The translations under genes were made by a program, and so were the position numbers. Shown one piece after another: positions 1 to 12,059 of a stretch of DNA of 64,000 nt. The stretch is from Beaufortia kweichowensis (lineage: Eukaryota > Chordata > Actinopteri > Cypriniformes > Gastromyzontidae): contig CM032795.1 of the NCBI GenBank assembly GCA_019155185.1, positions 21,273,795 to 21,337,794 on the forward strand. Reading direction: 5' to 3'. The notes beneath the pieces were generated by a model. It was not told the DNA's origin. It was given only the letters and a program-made list of their open reading frames with translations, and made no database searches. The stretch's first letter is position 1, and each line of letters opens with the position of its first letter.

Positions 1-343
1 AATAAATTATTATTTAATTAGTGAGTGAGTAGTTTTCTGACATGTTTAAATGTCATTTGTTATGGCCCAGTGCTGTACAATATTTTAAATGGTTTAATAT
101 ACATTTATTAAGCAAACCCATCTGTTTTAGATGAGTGTATCTGCATGCATGAATTGTGCATTGTTAGTTGAATGATGCAGTCAAGCAAAACGTGTCAACA
201 TATGTTGCTCATGCAGTTTTTTACCCAGTACTGTTACTTGCTTTTCATCCACAGTTATGCAATGACTGCCATGCACAGTTTATTAAATCGTATAAATTCT
301 ATGCATCTAATTTAAAGCATTTACCAAATCTGCAGGCTGCAGT
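1..343. other. AT-rich 3' flank, no gene seen
   Basis: Low-complexity AT-rich sequence downstream of the CXorf58-like gene, which reads leftward. The open frame at 168-362 on the + strand has no recognisable protein features and overlaps the last coding exon of that gene antisense. I see no RNA gene or named repeat here. Confidence 0.5.
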
Positions 344-2306
344 TTACGGTCTTTCTGTGTAAATAAATTCAGGAGCATCGATAGCATCTAAATTCAGTTG
401 CTTTGACCAGTTGCAGAGTTCCTCAGCTTCTTCCTCCCATTCAGACTCAGATAAGCTGTCATCATAGTCCTCAGTCTCAACCAATGGCAGAACTATCTTG
501 ATGTCATACTTTTCACCAATGCTCTTCTGTTTATCTGTGTTATAGTTATTAATGTTGTCCAAATGCCCCTCTTCTTCTGATACCTGGATGTGGAGAGCAT
601 AAGGTTTAGTCCCACAGTGATCTCAAATAAACCTTTATATCATGTTGTCATAGTTCCTTGCTTGATTTTGTCTTTGTGCATACTGTAAACTTCATGATAC
701 TTGAAAATATATGTTGGGTTGGCTGACATGAAATACTTTCTGGAAGTGTATGTGTCCTGCTGTGTGCGATGCTTAAAGGATGCAAAAACTACATTTATTA
801 GGAAATGCTGAAAGTTTGAGAATTGAACATACTTTCTCTGTCCCGGACGGGGCGTACAGACGTCTCTTGCGAGCTGCAGTGGTCTTAGCACGAGCAGAGC
901 ACCGTGTAGACATGAACAAACCTCTAAAGTATGAGAAAGGTTCAGTGATGTTATGATAGAAAACATGTATATTGATTTTGAAAAAGGAAATTTGTCTGTA
1001 TAAAAATGTATGTAAATATTTATTTATCTAATCAGATTAGTAAAGTGCAAACCCCTGAGAGAGGGCCAGATGTCCCCACGACAGCCTCTTCTTCACATTC
1101 CCCACAACAGGACTTCTCATTTCTGACTTTATATCCTCTCTGAGGATGTTTCGCGAAAGGACCTTGAGAGACAGAAACCTCCAGCCGTTTTCTCTGCCAC
1201 CTAGACAAGCGGGAAGCTCATCCAGGTGACTGGAATACTGAGAGAGGAAATAAACAACTGCACTTCACAGATTTACAAAATGGCATAAATGTCCTAAAGA
1301 GTGTTTTTTCTTCACCTGCATATAGTCTCTCATGCAGATCACATCTTGTGCTTCAATAATCGCTCCGGTCTGTCTGTGAATCTCGTCCACTGAAATGAGA
1401 TCCATGAATGTTCTAGTTCCCATCATTCTGCAGGTGTCTGCTGTGGCCTGTTGAAAATTCATGTCATTTTATTCTTCTGCATCCAGAATATTCATCAATA
1501 CAAAATTTTCAGACCTGGTTGGAGGGTGTGAAGAGTTTTTTGCCAGAGAGATAATGTCCTCCAACACCAATGTGAAAAATCTTGAACACCACAAAAGGTG
1601 GAAACTGAGTTCCTGCGAACCTGAGCGTATAAACACATCAGATATGAATAATTAAAATGAAGAAGCCTTATAACCACAGTCAATCAGTAATAGATGGAAA
1701 GAGACAATAAGATAAAGATTGTGGTCTTAGATTTTATTTAATAATAAGTTGAGAACTACACTGATTTATTGTGTGGATGTGTAAACTGGTCTGTTAACAC
1801 ATGATATATCTGTACTGTGAATGACAGAAAGTCTTTTTTAAAAGTGTAAAGTTCACCTGAATCTGAGTTTGTATTTCATACTGGAGTCTTTCAGAAGTTC
1901 AGCTTCTCTTGGACTGAGCTGACGCAGAACGGCTGGTGTGAGACACCGCTCCTGAAACACACAAACACTATTTTTGAAAAATAATTAGATTGAAATATGT
2001 AATTAATAAATATATCTTTACAGTTTTAACCTTCCACTACAAAGAATCATTTGTGCAGCAGAAACAACATTAAAGTTCTCTTATGATACAGACCGACAAA
2101 GAACCTTTCATGAACCTTTATTTGTAAGAATTAGTAAATAAAATGAAGTCTGAAGTGTAAATGACAAATGTTTGCAGCTTGATAGATTATTTATAATAAC
2201 TTACTGCTGTGCGTACAGTATTGACGAGCAGTTTGAAGAGTCTTCTGTTTCTATATGATCTCCAGTATGACTGAATTCTTCTGGCACAATTCTCATACAT
2301 TTCCAT
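344..2306 (-). CDS. CXorf58-like protein (C11orf65/CXorf58 family)
   Basis: Split gene of unknown biochemical role. Coding exons on the minus strand are 2306-2205, 1951-1857, 1620-1515, 1447-1316, 1237 to about 1080 (3' end not settled), an exon of about 919-827, and 583-344 ending in TAA. The first four join in phase with GT-AG borders. The translation follows remembered human CXorf58 closely: an IQ-like helix (CARRIQSYWRSYRNRRLF), then LSPREAELLKD, then FPPFVVFKIF followed by LSGKKL, then DTCRMMG and DVICMRDYMQ. Exon 5 (NGWRFLSLKVLSRNIL) matches the human segment with NNSWRKLNLENIPR. The C-terminus is acidic (ESEWEEEAEELCNW). The Met at 2306 gives a plausible start, but an upstream exon cannot be excluded. 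The gene shares an upstream region with apoo, as expected from human Xp22.11. Weak points: the exon 5 donor is unclear and the exon may instead run to an in-frame stop, giving a short isoform. Confidence 0.72.
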
Positions 2307-3068
2307 TCTAAATAAATTATGAAAATTAGAATGATTTGTAAATGTTATTTTTAGCTATTATATTATATTTAAGTATTGTTACATGTTTACAGATAAACTT
2401 CAAGCATCACGTGCTCAAACGATTGTTGTCCAAAAATCTGTGCGTCATAGTTGCTAAGGAACCATTGAACAAGTTTAGGCCAAATTATGTGAAAATTCAG
2501 TTAATTAAACTATAAATGAAAGCATATCTCACAAATTAGGCGCATATAAGCATAAAATGTATAGATTAAAAGAAAGCCGATTAGTTTTCTCCGTAAATAA
2601 TAATCTTGAGTGCAATGTAGTTTGTGAACACTAGATGGCGGAATAAACGCAGTCTGACTTAAATCAAAGTCTCCCCACTCGGCGGCCATATTTGCAGCGC
2701 TTCAAGGGCAACTATTTCACTAAGAGAAGACCAAGTCCTATCTACTTGAGTTTAAAAAGACCAATATCTCTAAACACCTCAACTTATTTCAAAATAAATT
2801 AAATATTTAAAACCAAAAATTAAACCTGACATATTGTGCAACTATGGGAACAGCCCCAAAAGCATCGTCAGTCTGTAACAACTCATCTTTTCACTGGACG
2901 AAGAGACGTTCTTCGCTGGAGCGTTGCACGTTTCCCGAATTCATAGTAATTAAACCGCAGCGTCTTGTTTATTTCTAGTCTTTGTTGTAATTCGCTTCAT
3001 TAACACTAGATGGCGGTAACCGTGATGGCGTGAACGCGCCTCTCAGCGGTGAAGAAGACGATCCGAAC
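2307..3068. promoter_or_regulatory. Bidirectional upstream region between CXorf58-like gene and apoo
   Basis: About 760 bp separate the divergent starts at 2306 (-) and 3069 (+). Two copies of AACACTAGATGGCGG lie at about 2627 and 3003 in the same orientation. A GGCGGCCATATTTG segment near 2682 resembles a reversed YY1 motif. The CTAGATGGCG core fits either a YY1-type (AAnATGGCGG) or a CTCF-type (CCACTAGATGGC) site, and sequence alone does not decide. No TATA box is obvious on either side. Transcription start sites are inferred, not seen. Confidence 0.5.
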
Positions 3069-6000
3069 ATGTACAAGGTGAGAATAGAAAACTTTAGCTG
3101 ATGTGTTATTCTTCGTCATGTTGTGAATCGTCTTGCTTAATATACTGGCGAATATTCTATTCGTGTCCTATTCAATCTTAACTACACATTTATAATAAGT
3201 TCAGATGAGTTAATTATAGAGGATAATTTTATTTTTAGAGCTTTAAAGAGATCATCTGAGGACAGGAAATACAAGGACACCGCATAAAATAAAAGAGACA
3301 GGAAACTATTTCCTGTGTATTCTATACATTTAAATAAATCTAATATGCTCCAGTTATATATGGGAAGCTTTAAAAGGGTGATACATATTTTAGAATAGCA
3401 GTAAACTCATCGAAACCATGAAATAACACAATTATAACTGTGAGCACTATGTTGTGACTAAAAGTATCCAAAATAAATGTTATATTATGTTATATTTGAT
3501 CATCTTCAAAAGTATTCACACTTTGTCTGAAATTTTGTCTCTTGACATTTTATTATCGAGCTTCTTGAGATCTCAACCTGAGAAACTTTTTAAACAGAAC
3601 TAAATAAATATTATTATTATTAATAATAATAATTCATAAATTATTCATAAAAAGTAATCCCAACTTTTAAAATAAAACATTAGTTTTCTAATCAAAGAAA
3701 TTAATATGAAATGTTTGGCACAATTATATTTTTGTCGAACATTGAAATAAACACCTTACAAATTAAAAGACCATGAGAAACATTTTGGTCAATTGTGTCT
3801 AAACGTTTGACTGGTACTGTATATTGAAAAAAATAAACTTGTAAAATATTTTTTAATTTAAGAGTGACACTTGCAGTATCATATCTGGCCATTTGATGGA
3901 GACAAACACTTTTAAATATTGAGTTTAAGTTCTAAAAACCTTCTGTTGTAAAGATGAGATACTTTATAAATATTTGACCTGCAAATATTATAAAAATATA
4001 TAGTTTTGCCCCTATGAAAATGAACTATGGTTTTACTACAGTATCCATTGTTTAACTATGGTATCTGTAGTAAAACCGTGGTAACTACAATTTTAAGAGT
4101 CTAAACGCCTTCATCCAAAGCGATTTACAGTGTATTCAAGCTATATCAGTATGTTTGTTTACTGGGAGTCAAACACATCACCTTTACTGGAACACTATAG
4201 CTAAGCCATGATATTTGTAGTAAAACTATAGTAATAGAATTTCCATTGCAAGGGTGTTACTGAAGTGTTGAAACCGAGGAAGTAAGACCTTGAATGTCCT
4301 CAGAACAACACCATGTGGGCACTTTTGAGTCGGTGTGTTTAATAAGAAACATACAGTGTGTGTTTACACTGACTACAGACTGCCTGACACCATTATGAAG
4401 TTCTGCAGTGTTTTGAGCCTGACCTATAATGGGGGTTTTGGATTGGTCCATGCAGTCTGACTGGTTTACTCATGCTTTCCGTTTCCATGGTGATCATGGT
4501 GTTCTGATAGGTGGGAGGGGTAGTTGGAGTCTCCGGCGCTCTGGGAATGTTATCGGCCTCTGTGCTGGCCAGCAGAGGCGATGATAAAACCAGCACAGCT
4601 CTGAGCGTAGAGGAGGTACCCTGAAACTCACATAACCACACAATCAAATAAGAGAAATAAGATATATTAGATTTTGCTTATAGAATATAAACCCTATGTT
4701 TGAGACTATTCTAACATTGTTTTCATAGTAATTTTGTGAAAAGAATTACAGTAAAATATTAAAATGGAATTTGTATTTAAATTGTATTTGGTAGAGAATT
4801 GTCATGAATGCAAAACATCCTCATATTTCCTTTAATCGGTATTGCCGATTACAGTTTTAGCAGTAACACAATAATGTTTATCTTTAAATACGTCACATTT
4901 GCAGCTGTCTCTCTACACAACACCTCAGGAGAGGTTCATATATGTGGAGCCTGAGAGAGGACAGGTGGAGGAAGGTGTGGCCACACTGAGAAAACTGGCA
5001 GAGCCTTATACCACCTGGTGCCAGGTAACAACTGTTAGGTCAGACTTAGGAATGGACAATGTGCAACCAGACGGTTTTTATAGCAGAATAAATCCTGTCA
5101 GGAATGCGTCACGGCTTTGCATGGTGCTTCCAACCCCAAACCGAAATACAATTTATTTACAACACTTTCTAATACAAATCAATCAATAAATATCAGATTA
5201 ACAAGCCATATTTATAATGTGGATTTTTTCTAAAGAAAACTTAATCAGATCACTTAGGAAATACACTTTGATTTGTCGTATTTCAATCAAATCTAATCCA
5301 CTTCTGTTTTGATTTTGTAGCTTTTAATGACTTTTACTTGCTGTACTTTTACTTTAACCTAGTAAATGATATAAGCTCACATTTAATGCAGCTTTTTCCA
5401 GCATTCATAATTCCTCACATTGTGATAAATAATCATTTGATATTCAGTAATGATTTGGTTCCTCTCTATCGCCGTTCTGATTTGGCCGTCTGGTCTCTGG
5501 GGTTCTGGGTCATTCAGCAAACAGCCGGCTCAGTCACACAGAAAGTTCAGGTACAGATGAGCAAATACATCAACACACTGATCGCTGTCTCTCTGTCTGT
5601 CTGTGTCGATCACACACTTCAACAGTCTGGTGTACATCCTCATTCTCATTAAACTCGTGCTGTTCATTCAGCTGTACAGAAGTGCTTCTGCTTAGTTTCA
5701 CAGAAACTGAATCTAAATGTGATGTCAAAAACCAAAAATACAAATTCTGTCAGCATTTATTCACCCTCATGTCATTCCAAACCTATTTGACTTTCTTTCT
5801 TCTGCAGAACACAAAAGAAGATATTTGAAGAATGTTGGTAACCAAACAACAAAATTCCATAATAAACACAAAACCACATTTCTCAAAATATCTTCTTCTG
5901 TGTTACACTGAAGAACGAGCTGTTTACAGGTTTTAAAAACATGAAAGTGAATATATGATGACAGGATTTATTTTAAGGTGAAGTATCACTTTAAATCAGT

Positions 6001-8526
6001 GTGTTGTGTAAAGTCGAGCTGCTATCAGCTGTATTGTGTGATGTTCCTGTTCACAGTGTTCTTATGTGTACAGCATTGATCTGTCCAAAAAGACCTCTGA
6101 TGATGTTGTGTAGAAAAGTAGAGAAATGATCTGATGAAGTGTGATATGACAGCAGCTGATAGAGGGTTTGACATGTTGTCTGCTGTCATTGTGTCCTTGT
6201 TTATTTGGTTGACACTACACGAGACGAGAGGACACACTGACCGACACTGAAAAGCAGAACATCTTTATTAAAGATCATAAAGCAGACTCGACCTGTAAAC
6301 CTTCACAGCTTTGCACTGATTTGGTGGATAATTGTTCAGTTTTAAAGTGTTTTAAATGAAATGTGGGGAAATGTTTGTTATGGTTTCATGCATATTTTTA
6401 CCAAACTATCCAGCAGAACTACATTTGACCTCAGTCTCATGATAGACAACAGACAGATCTGATTGACTATCTACATTATTATATCTCCTGTTATATCTTA
6501 TCTCGGTCAGTCATGCTTTATGCGTTTATGGCTGTTGATAAAGATTCGTTCAGGGTGAACTTTTGTAAACCATCAAAATCTTAAAAACCAATCGAGACTA
6601 TAAACCCAGATTTCCAGTAATAAACCTTTGAACTGTTCAGAGGTTTAAAGAAATAGTTTACCACTAAAAATGAAGGTTATTTTGTATACTTTCCTTTCGT
6701 TGTTTCAAACCTACAAGACTTTCCTTTCCATGGTACATAAAAAGAACATATTTAAAGAATATTTCTGCATTTAAATAATTTTATGTTTAAATATATTTTT
6801 GTATTTAAATGATTTTGAATGAATATTTACATGTGTCTTCTCTTCCATCTTTTCTCTTCCATGAACGAAACAGTTTAGAAATGATAAGTAAATGAAATGA
6901 GTTTTCACTTTTCAATCTTACGTTTCTTTAACAATAACAAAACTTTCTGAAATATTACTTCTAGGTTGAGTTTGGGTCTGTTGCTGTTGTATTTGCTTGT
7001 AGCATTTACTTCTAAATCTTTATGAAGTTTAACTAAGCATACAGATACTCGTTTCTTTGAAGTGGAAGTAAAATATTTACTTCTTGTGTTGACATTGGAT
7101 CTTAAGGGCGTTTATGGAGTAGTGAAACCCAGGGTGGACACTACTGTACAGTTTGGACAAAGTAAGTGATCACACACATATAAAGGGAAATGTTTGCTAT
7201 GTCCATCACAGATCATAAATGAAGTGACTCTCTTGTGTTGTGATTTAGACAGTTATGCGTACCTGAACAACCCTCCGCCTGAGTTTTACCCCAGAGCGGG
7301 TGTCATTGGCTTCGCTGGGATTCTTGGACTTTTCCTTGGAAGAGGTAATGTCCTCTTTTTATGTATCTCCATTGTGGCAATGCAGCTATTCACACCCCAA
7401 CGTTCTGTGAGAAGCAGAGAAGATGAAGAAGATACACCCGACCCCACATTCAACATCACATACATTACAGTACATACAACATCTCCTGATCTTCAGAATG
7501 AAATAAAACCTTTACATATACGTCATGAAGCTAGCAGCCGCAAAACCTCCATGTAATTCACATTGAGCTGCAGACGTGTGACTGTGACATTATTATTAAT
7601 GGGTGAATTTGAGGTTTGTGGATGATTTTTCAGGCTCCAGGCTGAAGAAGCTCATCTACCCCACCGGACTCATGGCTGTGGCGGCATCTCTTTACTATCC
7701 ACAAGAAGCTGTTACCATAGCAAAGGTGTGTCTGTATTTTAATGTCATGTTTTAGGAGAGCATTTCTCTTCATTTAGTCGTGCTGAGACGAGCCTCAAAA
7801 TGAGGGCCTCAACAGGAAGGGTGAGACAAGTGTTATGATCCACTTTCCACAACATCAGCCGAGTCAAAAACAGCAGATGAAACGCATTCCTGATGCCTCT
7901 CATGGACACACACTAAGACTCACGCTGTGAAGTGCACAAACGCAGGACTTTTTATTATCACATGTGTGTCCGTTGGAAAGTGGTCCGCACCTCTCGCGCT
8001 ATCTCTTACTGTCATGTGTGCCGGCGGACTGAAGCTCTGTCAACGCACATCATTATGAAAACAAGCACTTTTAGATTGGAAACTCTCTAAAGGGCTGTGT
8101 GTCTCTATCCTCTGTCTGATATGCTGATAGACACATCCTGAAAAGCCAATGGGGGTCACTGATTAAAATGCCAAAAATAAGCATATACCAAAATTAGGTT
8201 CGATCTAGTTGTCACAAGTTTTAAAAGGCCTTAAGGATGTCCAGAAGGAATATGTAAATGTAAATGTCTGTATATGTAAATACTATGATGACTCTCCTGT
8301 TCCCTCAACAGGGAACAGGAGACACTTTGTACGACTGGTCCCTACAGGCTTATGTAGCTGTGGAGAAGCTCCTCAAAGATAAACCCAAAGTTCAACAGAA
8401 GGTCAGTTTGTCTTTACTTTCTCATACACAATCATTTTGTGCAGATGGTACTGAATGTGATGTTGTTGTGTGTTTTAATAGGCTAGTCAAACAGAAAAGA
8501 ATCCTGGTGGAGAAACCAAAGCATAA
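3069..8526 (+). CDS. apoo: MICOS complex subunit MIC26 (apolipoprotein O)
   Basis: Inner mitochondrial membrane protein of the MICOS complex, which shapes cristae junctions. Exons: 3069-3077, 4511-4615, 4905-5024, 7107-7161, 7249-7344, 7634-7725, 8312-8401, 8482-8526, giving 203 residues against about 198 in human APOO. Exon 1 encodes only MYK. Recognisable blocks are ELSLYTTPQERFIYVEPE, EPYTTWCQ, VQFGQ followed by SYAYLNNPPPEFYPRAG, a glycine-rich membrane segment (GVIGFAGILGLFLGRG), KKLIYPTGLMAVAASLYYP (second membrane segment) and GDTLYDWSLQAYV. These match the APOO/APOOL family in order. Synteny with sat1 and prdx4 favours apoo over apool. A 3' UTR exon may begin near 8903 and a polyadenylation signal AATAAA lies at 9124. 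The gene converges on sat1 copy 1. Confidence 0.88.
3455..3830 (+). mobile_element. Dispersed DNA-element remnant, copy 1 (apoo intron 1)
   Basis: This stretch is clearly similar to 10857-11095 in the same orientation: both contain TATATTTGATCATCTT, CACACTTTGTCT and CCTGAGAA(A/G)CTTTTTAAACAG. It ends with TTTGACTGGTACTGTA, which I recognise as a terminal sequence of a common fish non-autonomous DNA element. No coding capacity. The family assignment is inference; the similarity between the two copies is directly visible. Confidence 0.6.
4025..4081. repeat. Small fold-back repeat (GGTTTTACTACA family)
   Basis: Inverted repeat in apoo intron 1. The left arm CTATGGTTTTACTACAGTAT at 4025 pairs with a right arm ending at 4081, with an 11-bp spacer. 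Related arms recur at 4190-4245 and 52778-52900, so this is a dispersed miniature element. No gene content. Confidence 0.6.
4100..4215 (-). mobile_element. tRNA-derived SINE fragment, degraded
   Basis: Antisense copy of the cyprinid tRNA-derived SINE. The conserved tail core appears as TTCATCCAAAGCGATTTACA near 4111. The reversed tRNA T-arm region follows as CTGGGAGTCAAAC near 4160. A better-preserved copy is at 47790-47935. Confidence 0.55.
5720..5995 (+). mobile_element. Cyprinid miniature DNA element (apoo intron)
   Basis: The segment from ATTCACCCTCATGTCATTCC through TCTTCTGCAGAACACAAAAG and GAATGTTGGTAACC to GGTGAAGTATCACTTTAAA is a widespread cyprinid repeat. Its terminal inverted sequence normally reads TTAAAGGGATAGTTCACC. 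Here the right end is readable and the left end is decayed. Related fragments lie at about 6645-6770, 36310-36432, 37306-37483 and 48515-48600. No coding capacity. Confidence 0.65.
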
Positions 8527-9743
8527 GGTACAACTTGACACGTTTACACACCACAAATAAAGATCATCATTGGTGATGGGATATGGTTGTATGTGTTTAG
8601 TGGCTTAGAGAGAATCTGAAGATTTCTTTATTTATATTCTTGCTCTGTGGAGTGTGATGTATCCGTAAAAATATTTAAAGGTTTTCATCATACTAATAGT
8701 TCAGATGTGAATAATTGCTGGTTTAAATCCTCATGTGAGGTCTCTTTCGAAGTTTTTAAAGCATTTATGTTTAAATCATGATTTTTCATAGTCAGATAAA
8801 GTTTTGTTTTCAGAATTGTCACATTCATAACAGTCCATATTCCTCATAAATAAACATAAAAATTATACCGTTTTTATTGTGCGCAAACTTGTTCTGTTTG
8901 CAGGTTCTCACCTCTCAGGACGTTACTGTGACAGCGTGATCTGGCCTGTTTGTTGTGGAATCGCAAATACAGGATCCTCCCGTCCTTGACCTTTATGACC
9001 TGTTTTTTGCACGAGCCACTTCCTCTTTTATCTGTCAATCATCAGAGAGGAGTTAGTGGTCTGAAGATTTTGAACTTGAAAACGAACTACTGCAATTGTA
9101 TTATAAAAGCACTTGTGTAGCAAAATAAATATGATACTCCATGTGAGAGTTTGTTTTTTGATTGGAGATGTGCAGAAGGAGTGCTGTTTTATCAGGGTTA
9201 GTGTGTCGAGTCTAAACATTATGAACTTTCTGTTCCTTTAACATAAAAACTGCAACTGTAGCAAGAACCTCTGAGCTACCTTCACATTTAGAGGTCGACC
9301 GGTTGTGGCGAAGAAGCTTCATGTGATTTAAGCATTTCAAATATGTGCCTGGGGAGAAAGTTGTAAATTTGAGTAAGCCTAAAATCAGCATGAAATCAAA
9401 ATTGACCTTCTGTTTAACTATGAAACAATGTTATGATTCTAAACCAGAAAATATGTTTTAATCATTGGCACATATTATTACAAATAAATACATTTAGTTT
9501 TTTAGCTCACATTATCAAAGCCCTCTTATTTTTAGACATAATTCCTGAAGAAAATATATTTAATATAATTTCATTAAATACATATCAGCAAATTATTGTG
9601 TCTCATTTTGAAAGTATAAACTTTATTGAACATTGCAGAATTAATTGCAGACATAATCTCATTTGTTATTCATGAACAACAATTACATTTCAACCAAAAG
9701 TATATAATTCCTATTTATTCAGTTTTGTCTGCCACATTGACGT

Positions 9744-11757
9744 CTACTTGGAAGACATCTTGAGCAGGTTGATCTTGTCAATCTCATACAGACGCCATCC
9801 TTCCTCGTGCGAGAGGTCAGAGGCTCCGCGCCGCTTGTAGAATTCGATGGATGATGTGTTCCACTCCGCCACAATGAAGTGCATCCCGCTACAGCGAGTC
9901 TTAACTGCTGTCTGTGGACAACGAAACAAAGTGAAGAATTTATTTTCATATTGAGAAAATATAAATATCAATGAAAAATAAATGGTTTTGGATGTACAAT
10001 GTCTTAAAATACTAGAGCAATAATGTAAACTAATGGCGGTGTCAGAAATGAACCGTGTGTGTCATCTATTTATTACAAATTCAAACAAATCAGTTTATTG
10101 AAATGTTGTTACAATCCATAACTAGATAATATTTTACCTAAATACAAAATTATGACGTATCTTAATATATATTTTATAAATGGGATTTTACAACGGCAGT
10201 GAGACGTTTCCTTAAATCTACTGAGTTGACAATACACACACAAACCAGATTTCTTCTTATTTGGCGTTTAGTGCTTTTGTAAACAAAATACTTTTTTGTC
10301 TTTTCTTTTTTAAGTAAATAAAAAGTTATATTTTTTGGCCAAACTATTAATTTCATATTGCTACATAAGTTTAATTATAAATGTTTATTATTCAACAGGG
10401 AATGTGTGTGTGGGGGGTATATTTGTTTGGGGCATTTATATCACATTTGTGGTCCTGGCTCATTTCTGCCTATCGACTCATATTTTGATGTATACCGTTT
10501 TGTTTTAGTTATACTTGTTGAAGTGTATGGTGTATACCTCGCTCAACATCCTCAGTATTTCGGAGCCGATCCCATAACCTGTATAAACAAAAGAAATATA
10601 AATACATTAACATTGTAAAGAAAACTCATTTGTAGTGCTGGGGTATTGTGTATCTACATGCCTCTGAATTCCTTCATGACATAGAAGTCCTCCAGATACA
10701 GCAGCTTACCGATCCAGGGGTCATAGGTGAAGTAGTACATGGCAAAGCCAACCACTGTATAACCTAAAAAACAAATACACAATATAAGTCAAAGTAGAAA
10801 CACGTCCTCGCTGTTTTAGAAAAGTAGTAAAACTCAATTGTATCTGTGTGAATTATGACTAAAAGCATCTAAAATAAATGAACACTATGTTATATTTGAT
10901 CATCTTTAAAAGTAGTCACACTTTGTCTAGAATTTGTAAAATCATATTTTTGACATTTTATCATCCAGCTTCTTAAGGTTTTAACCTGAGAAGCTTTTTA
11001 AACAGCACTGGAGAAATGTCTATCTATGCTTATTTTTTTCAAACATTGAAATATACACCTTAAAATAATAAGATTTTTAAGATCATGTGTTTGTGTATAA
11101 TCCGGGTTTAATAGTTAAAACAGTGAGATTTAAAGAGATTAAGGTCACAGCACAAACAGAAGGTTAAGCTAGAATAATTGACAGCCTCCTGATAAATCCT
11201 CACGCTCTCCATAACAGGCAGGATGACGTCATATGCCGTCAGATCAGAGGCGGCGTAACGTTGACGTAATGTTAACGCTAAATGTATTGTTTTCGAGATA
11301 GAAATCCTATAATATGTGATATATTTAATGTGATATATTTGACTTGCCCTCGACAGACTGGTTCTCTTTCGGTACTTCAGCGACGGCGCAGTGATAAAAC
11401 GGATGATCTCCAAATCCGTCCTCGAGTAACTCTAAAAAAAAACCCCCGAAAAAACACAGTCATTTATTATACAGTTAATGTAAAAGTGCTTTAATTGAGA
11501 TCGAATAACGAAGAATCAGTCGTCGTACCTTTCTCGGTTAGAACAACCTGTTCCTCCATTTCCTCAAATTTCGCAAGTTCCTAAAATTAAAGATTTAGAC
11601 AAGGTTTACAAGAACATTAAAGATATTGAATTTACCTAAACAACAATACTTAAGACTGATAAAAAATATATTTAGTACATGCGCAGTTTACCTTTATGAG
11701 TCGCAGTATATCACACACGTCTTTGGGCTCGGCTTTCCGTAATATAAACGTGGCCAT
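9744..11757 (-). CDS. sat1: Spermidine/spermine N1-acetyltransferase, tandem copy 1
   Basis: Transfers acetyl from acetyl-CoA to the N1 position of spermidine or spermine, the rate-limiting step of polyamine catabolism; cytosolic GNAT-fold enzyme. Exons on the minus strand: 11757-11692, 11580-11529, 11431-11348, 10763-10662, 10578-10538, 9911-9744, giving 170 residues (human SAT1 is 171). Start MATFILRKAEPKDVCDIL is the family N-terminus. GYGIGSEIL carries the acetyl-CoA-binding G-x-G/A motif, and FYKRRGASDL contains the catalytic-region tyrosine. Oddity: to keep frame, exon 3 must end before GCAAGT and exon 4 before GCATGT, so introns 3 and 4 use GC donors where copy 2 has GT. The gene lies 2.8 kb from copy 2, transcribed in the same direction, with a TATA box and CRE upstream. 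Head-to-tail arrangement implies local duplication. Confidence 0.92.
10857..11095 (+). mobile_element. Dispersed DNA-element remnant, copy 2 (sat1 copy 1 intron 3)
   Basis: Same element as at 3455-3830, in the same orientation and more diverged. Shared blocks include ACTATGTTATATTTGATCA, TTGACATTTTATCATC and AGCTTTTTAAACAGCACT. It lies wholly within the third intron of sat1 copy 1, just downstream of the GC donor exon. No coding content. Confidence 0.55.
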
Positions 11758-11950
11758 TTTCTTCTTTTACTCTTTTTCCCTTTTCTTACTAGTCCTCGGT
11801 ACGTGAAAAGTAGTAAGATGTGTTTCTTCATTCGGTTCCAAGGGGGCTGCCCTCAGCTGAAAATCTGGGCTTTTCACCCTGTCAGTCCCGAATTACATGA
11901 ACGCTGAAGTCGCAGGAAGCGCTTTGTGTGATCGGCTCGAGTGAGCTCTG

Positions 11951-11998
11951 CTTTTATACGAGACGCCGTGACGTGCCCGACCGGACGTACTGACGTCA
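11951..11998 (-). promoter_or_regulatory. sat1 copy 1 core promoter: TATA box and CRE
   Basis: On the minus strand TATAAAAG lies at 11958-11951, about 195 bp upstream of the start codon, and the perfect palindrome TGACGTCA lies at 11991-11998, about 33 bp further upstream. This is the spacing of a TATA promoter driven by CREB/ATF-type factors. Copy 2 keeps a weak TATA-like AATAAAAG at 17445-17452 in the same relative place, but I find no CRE beside it. Confidence 0.65.
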
Positions 11999-12059
11999 GT
12001 TTAGTTGACACACATCAGCATCACGCATAACTAGTGTGAACTAGATCAAAGGAGCTTTA

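Noticed and set aside
5509..5551. Possible extra apoo exon reading QTAGSVTQKVQ
   Set aside because: It has an AG before and GT after and keeps frame, but joining exon 3 (TWCQ) directly to 7107 (GVYGVVKP) gives the family sequence without it. It could at most be an alternative exon.
9719..9949. Second minus-strand frame over the last sat1 exon of copy 1
   Set aside because: Out-of-frame reading of the same exon; only the frame with FYKRRGASDL matches the family.
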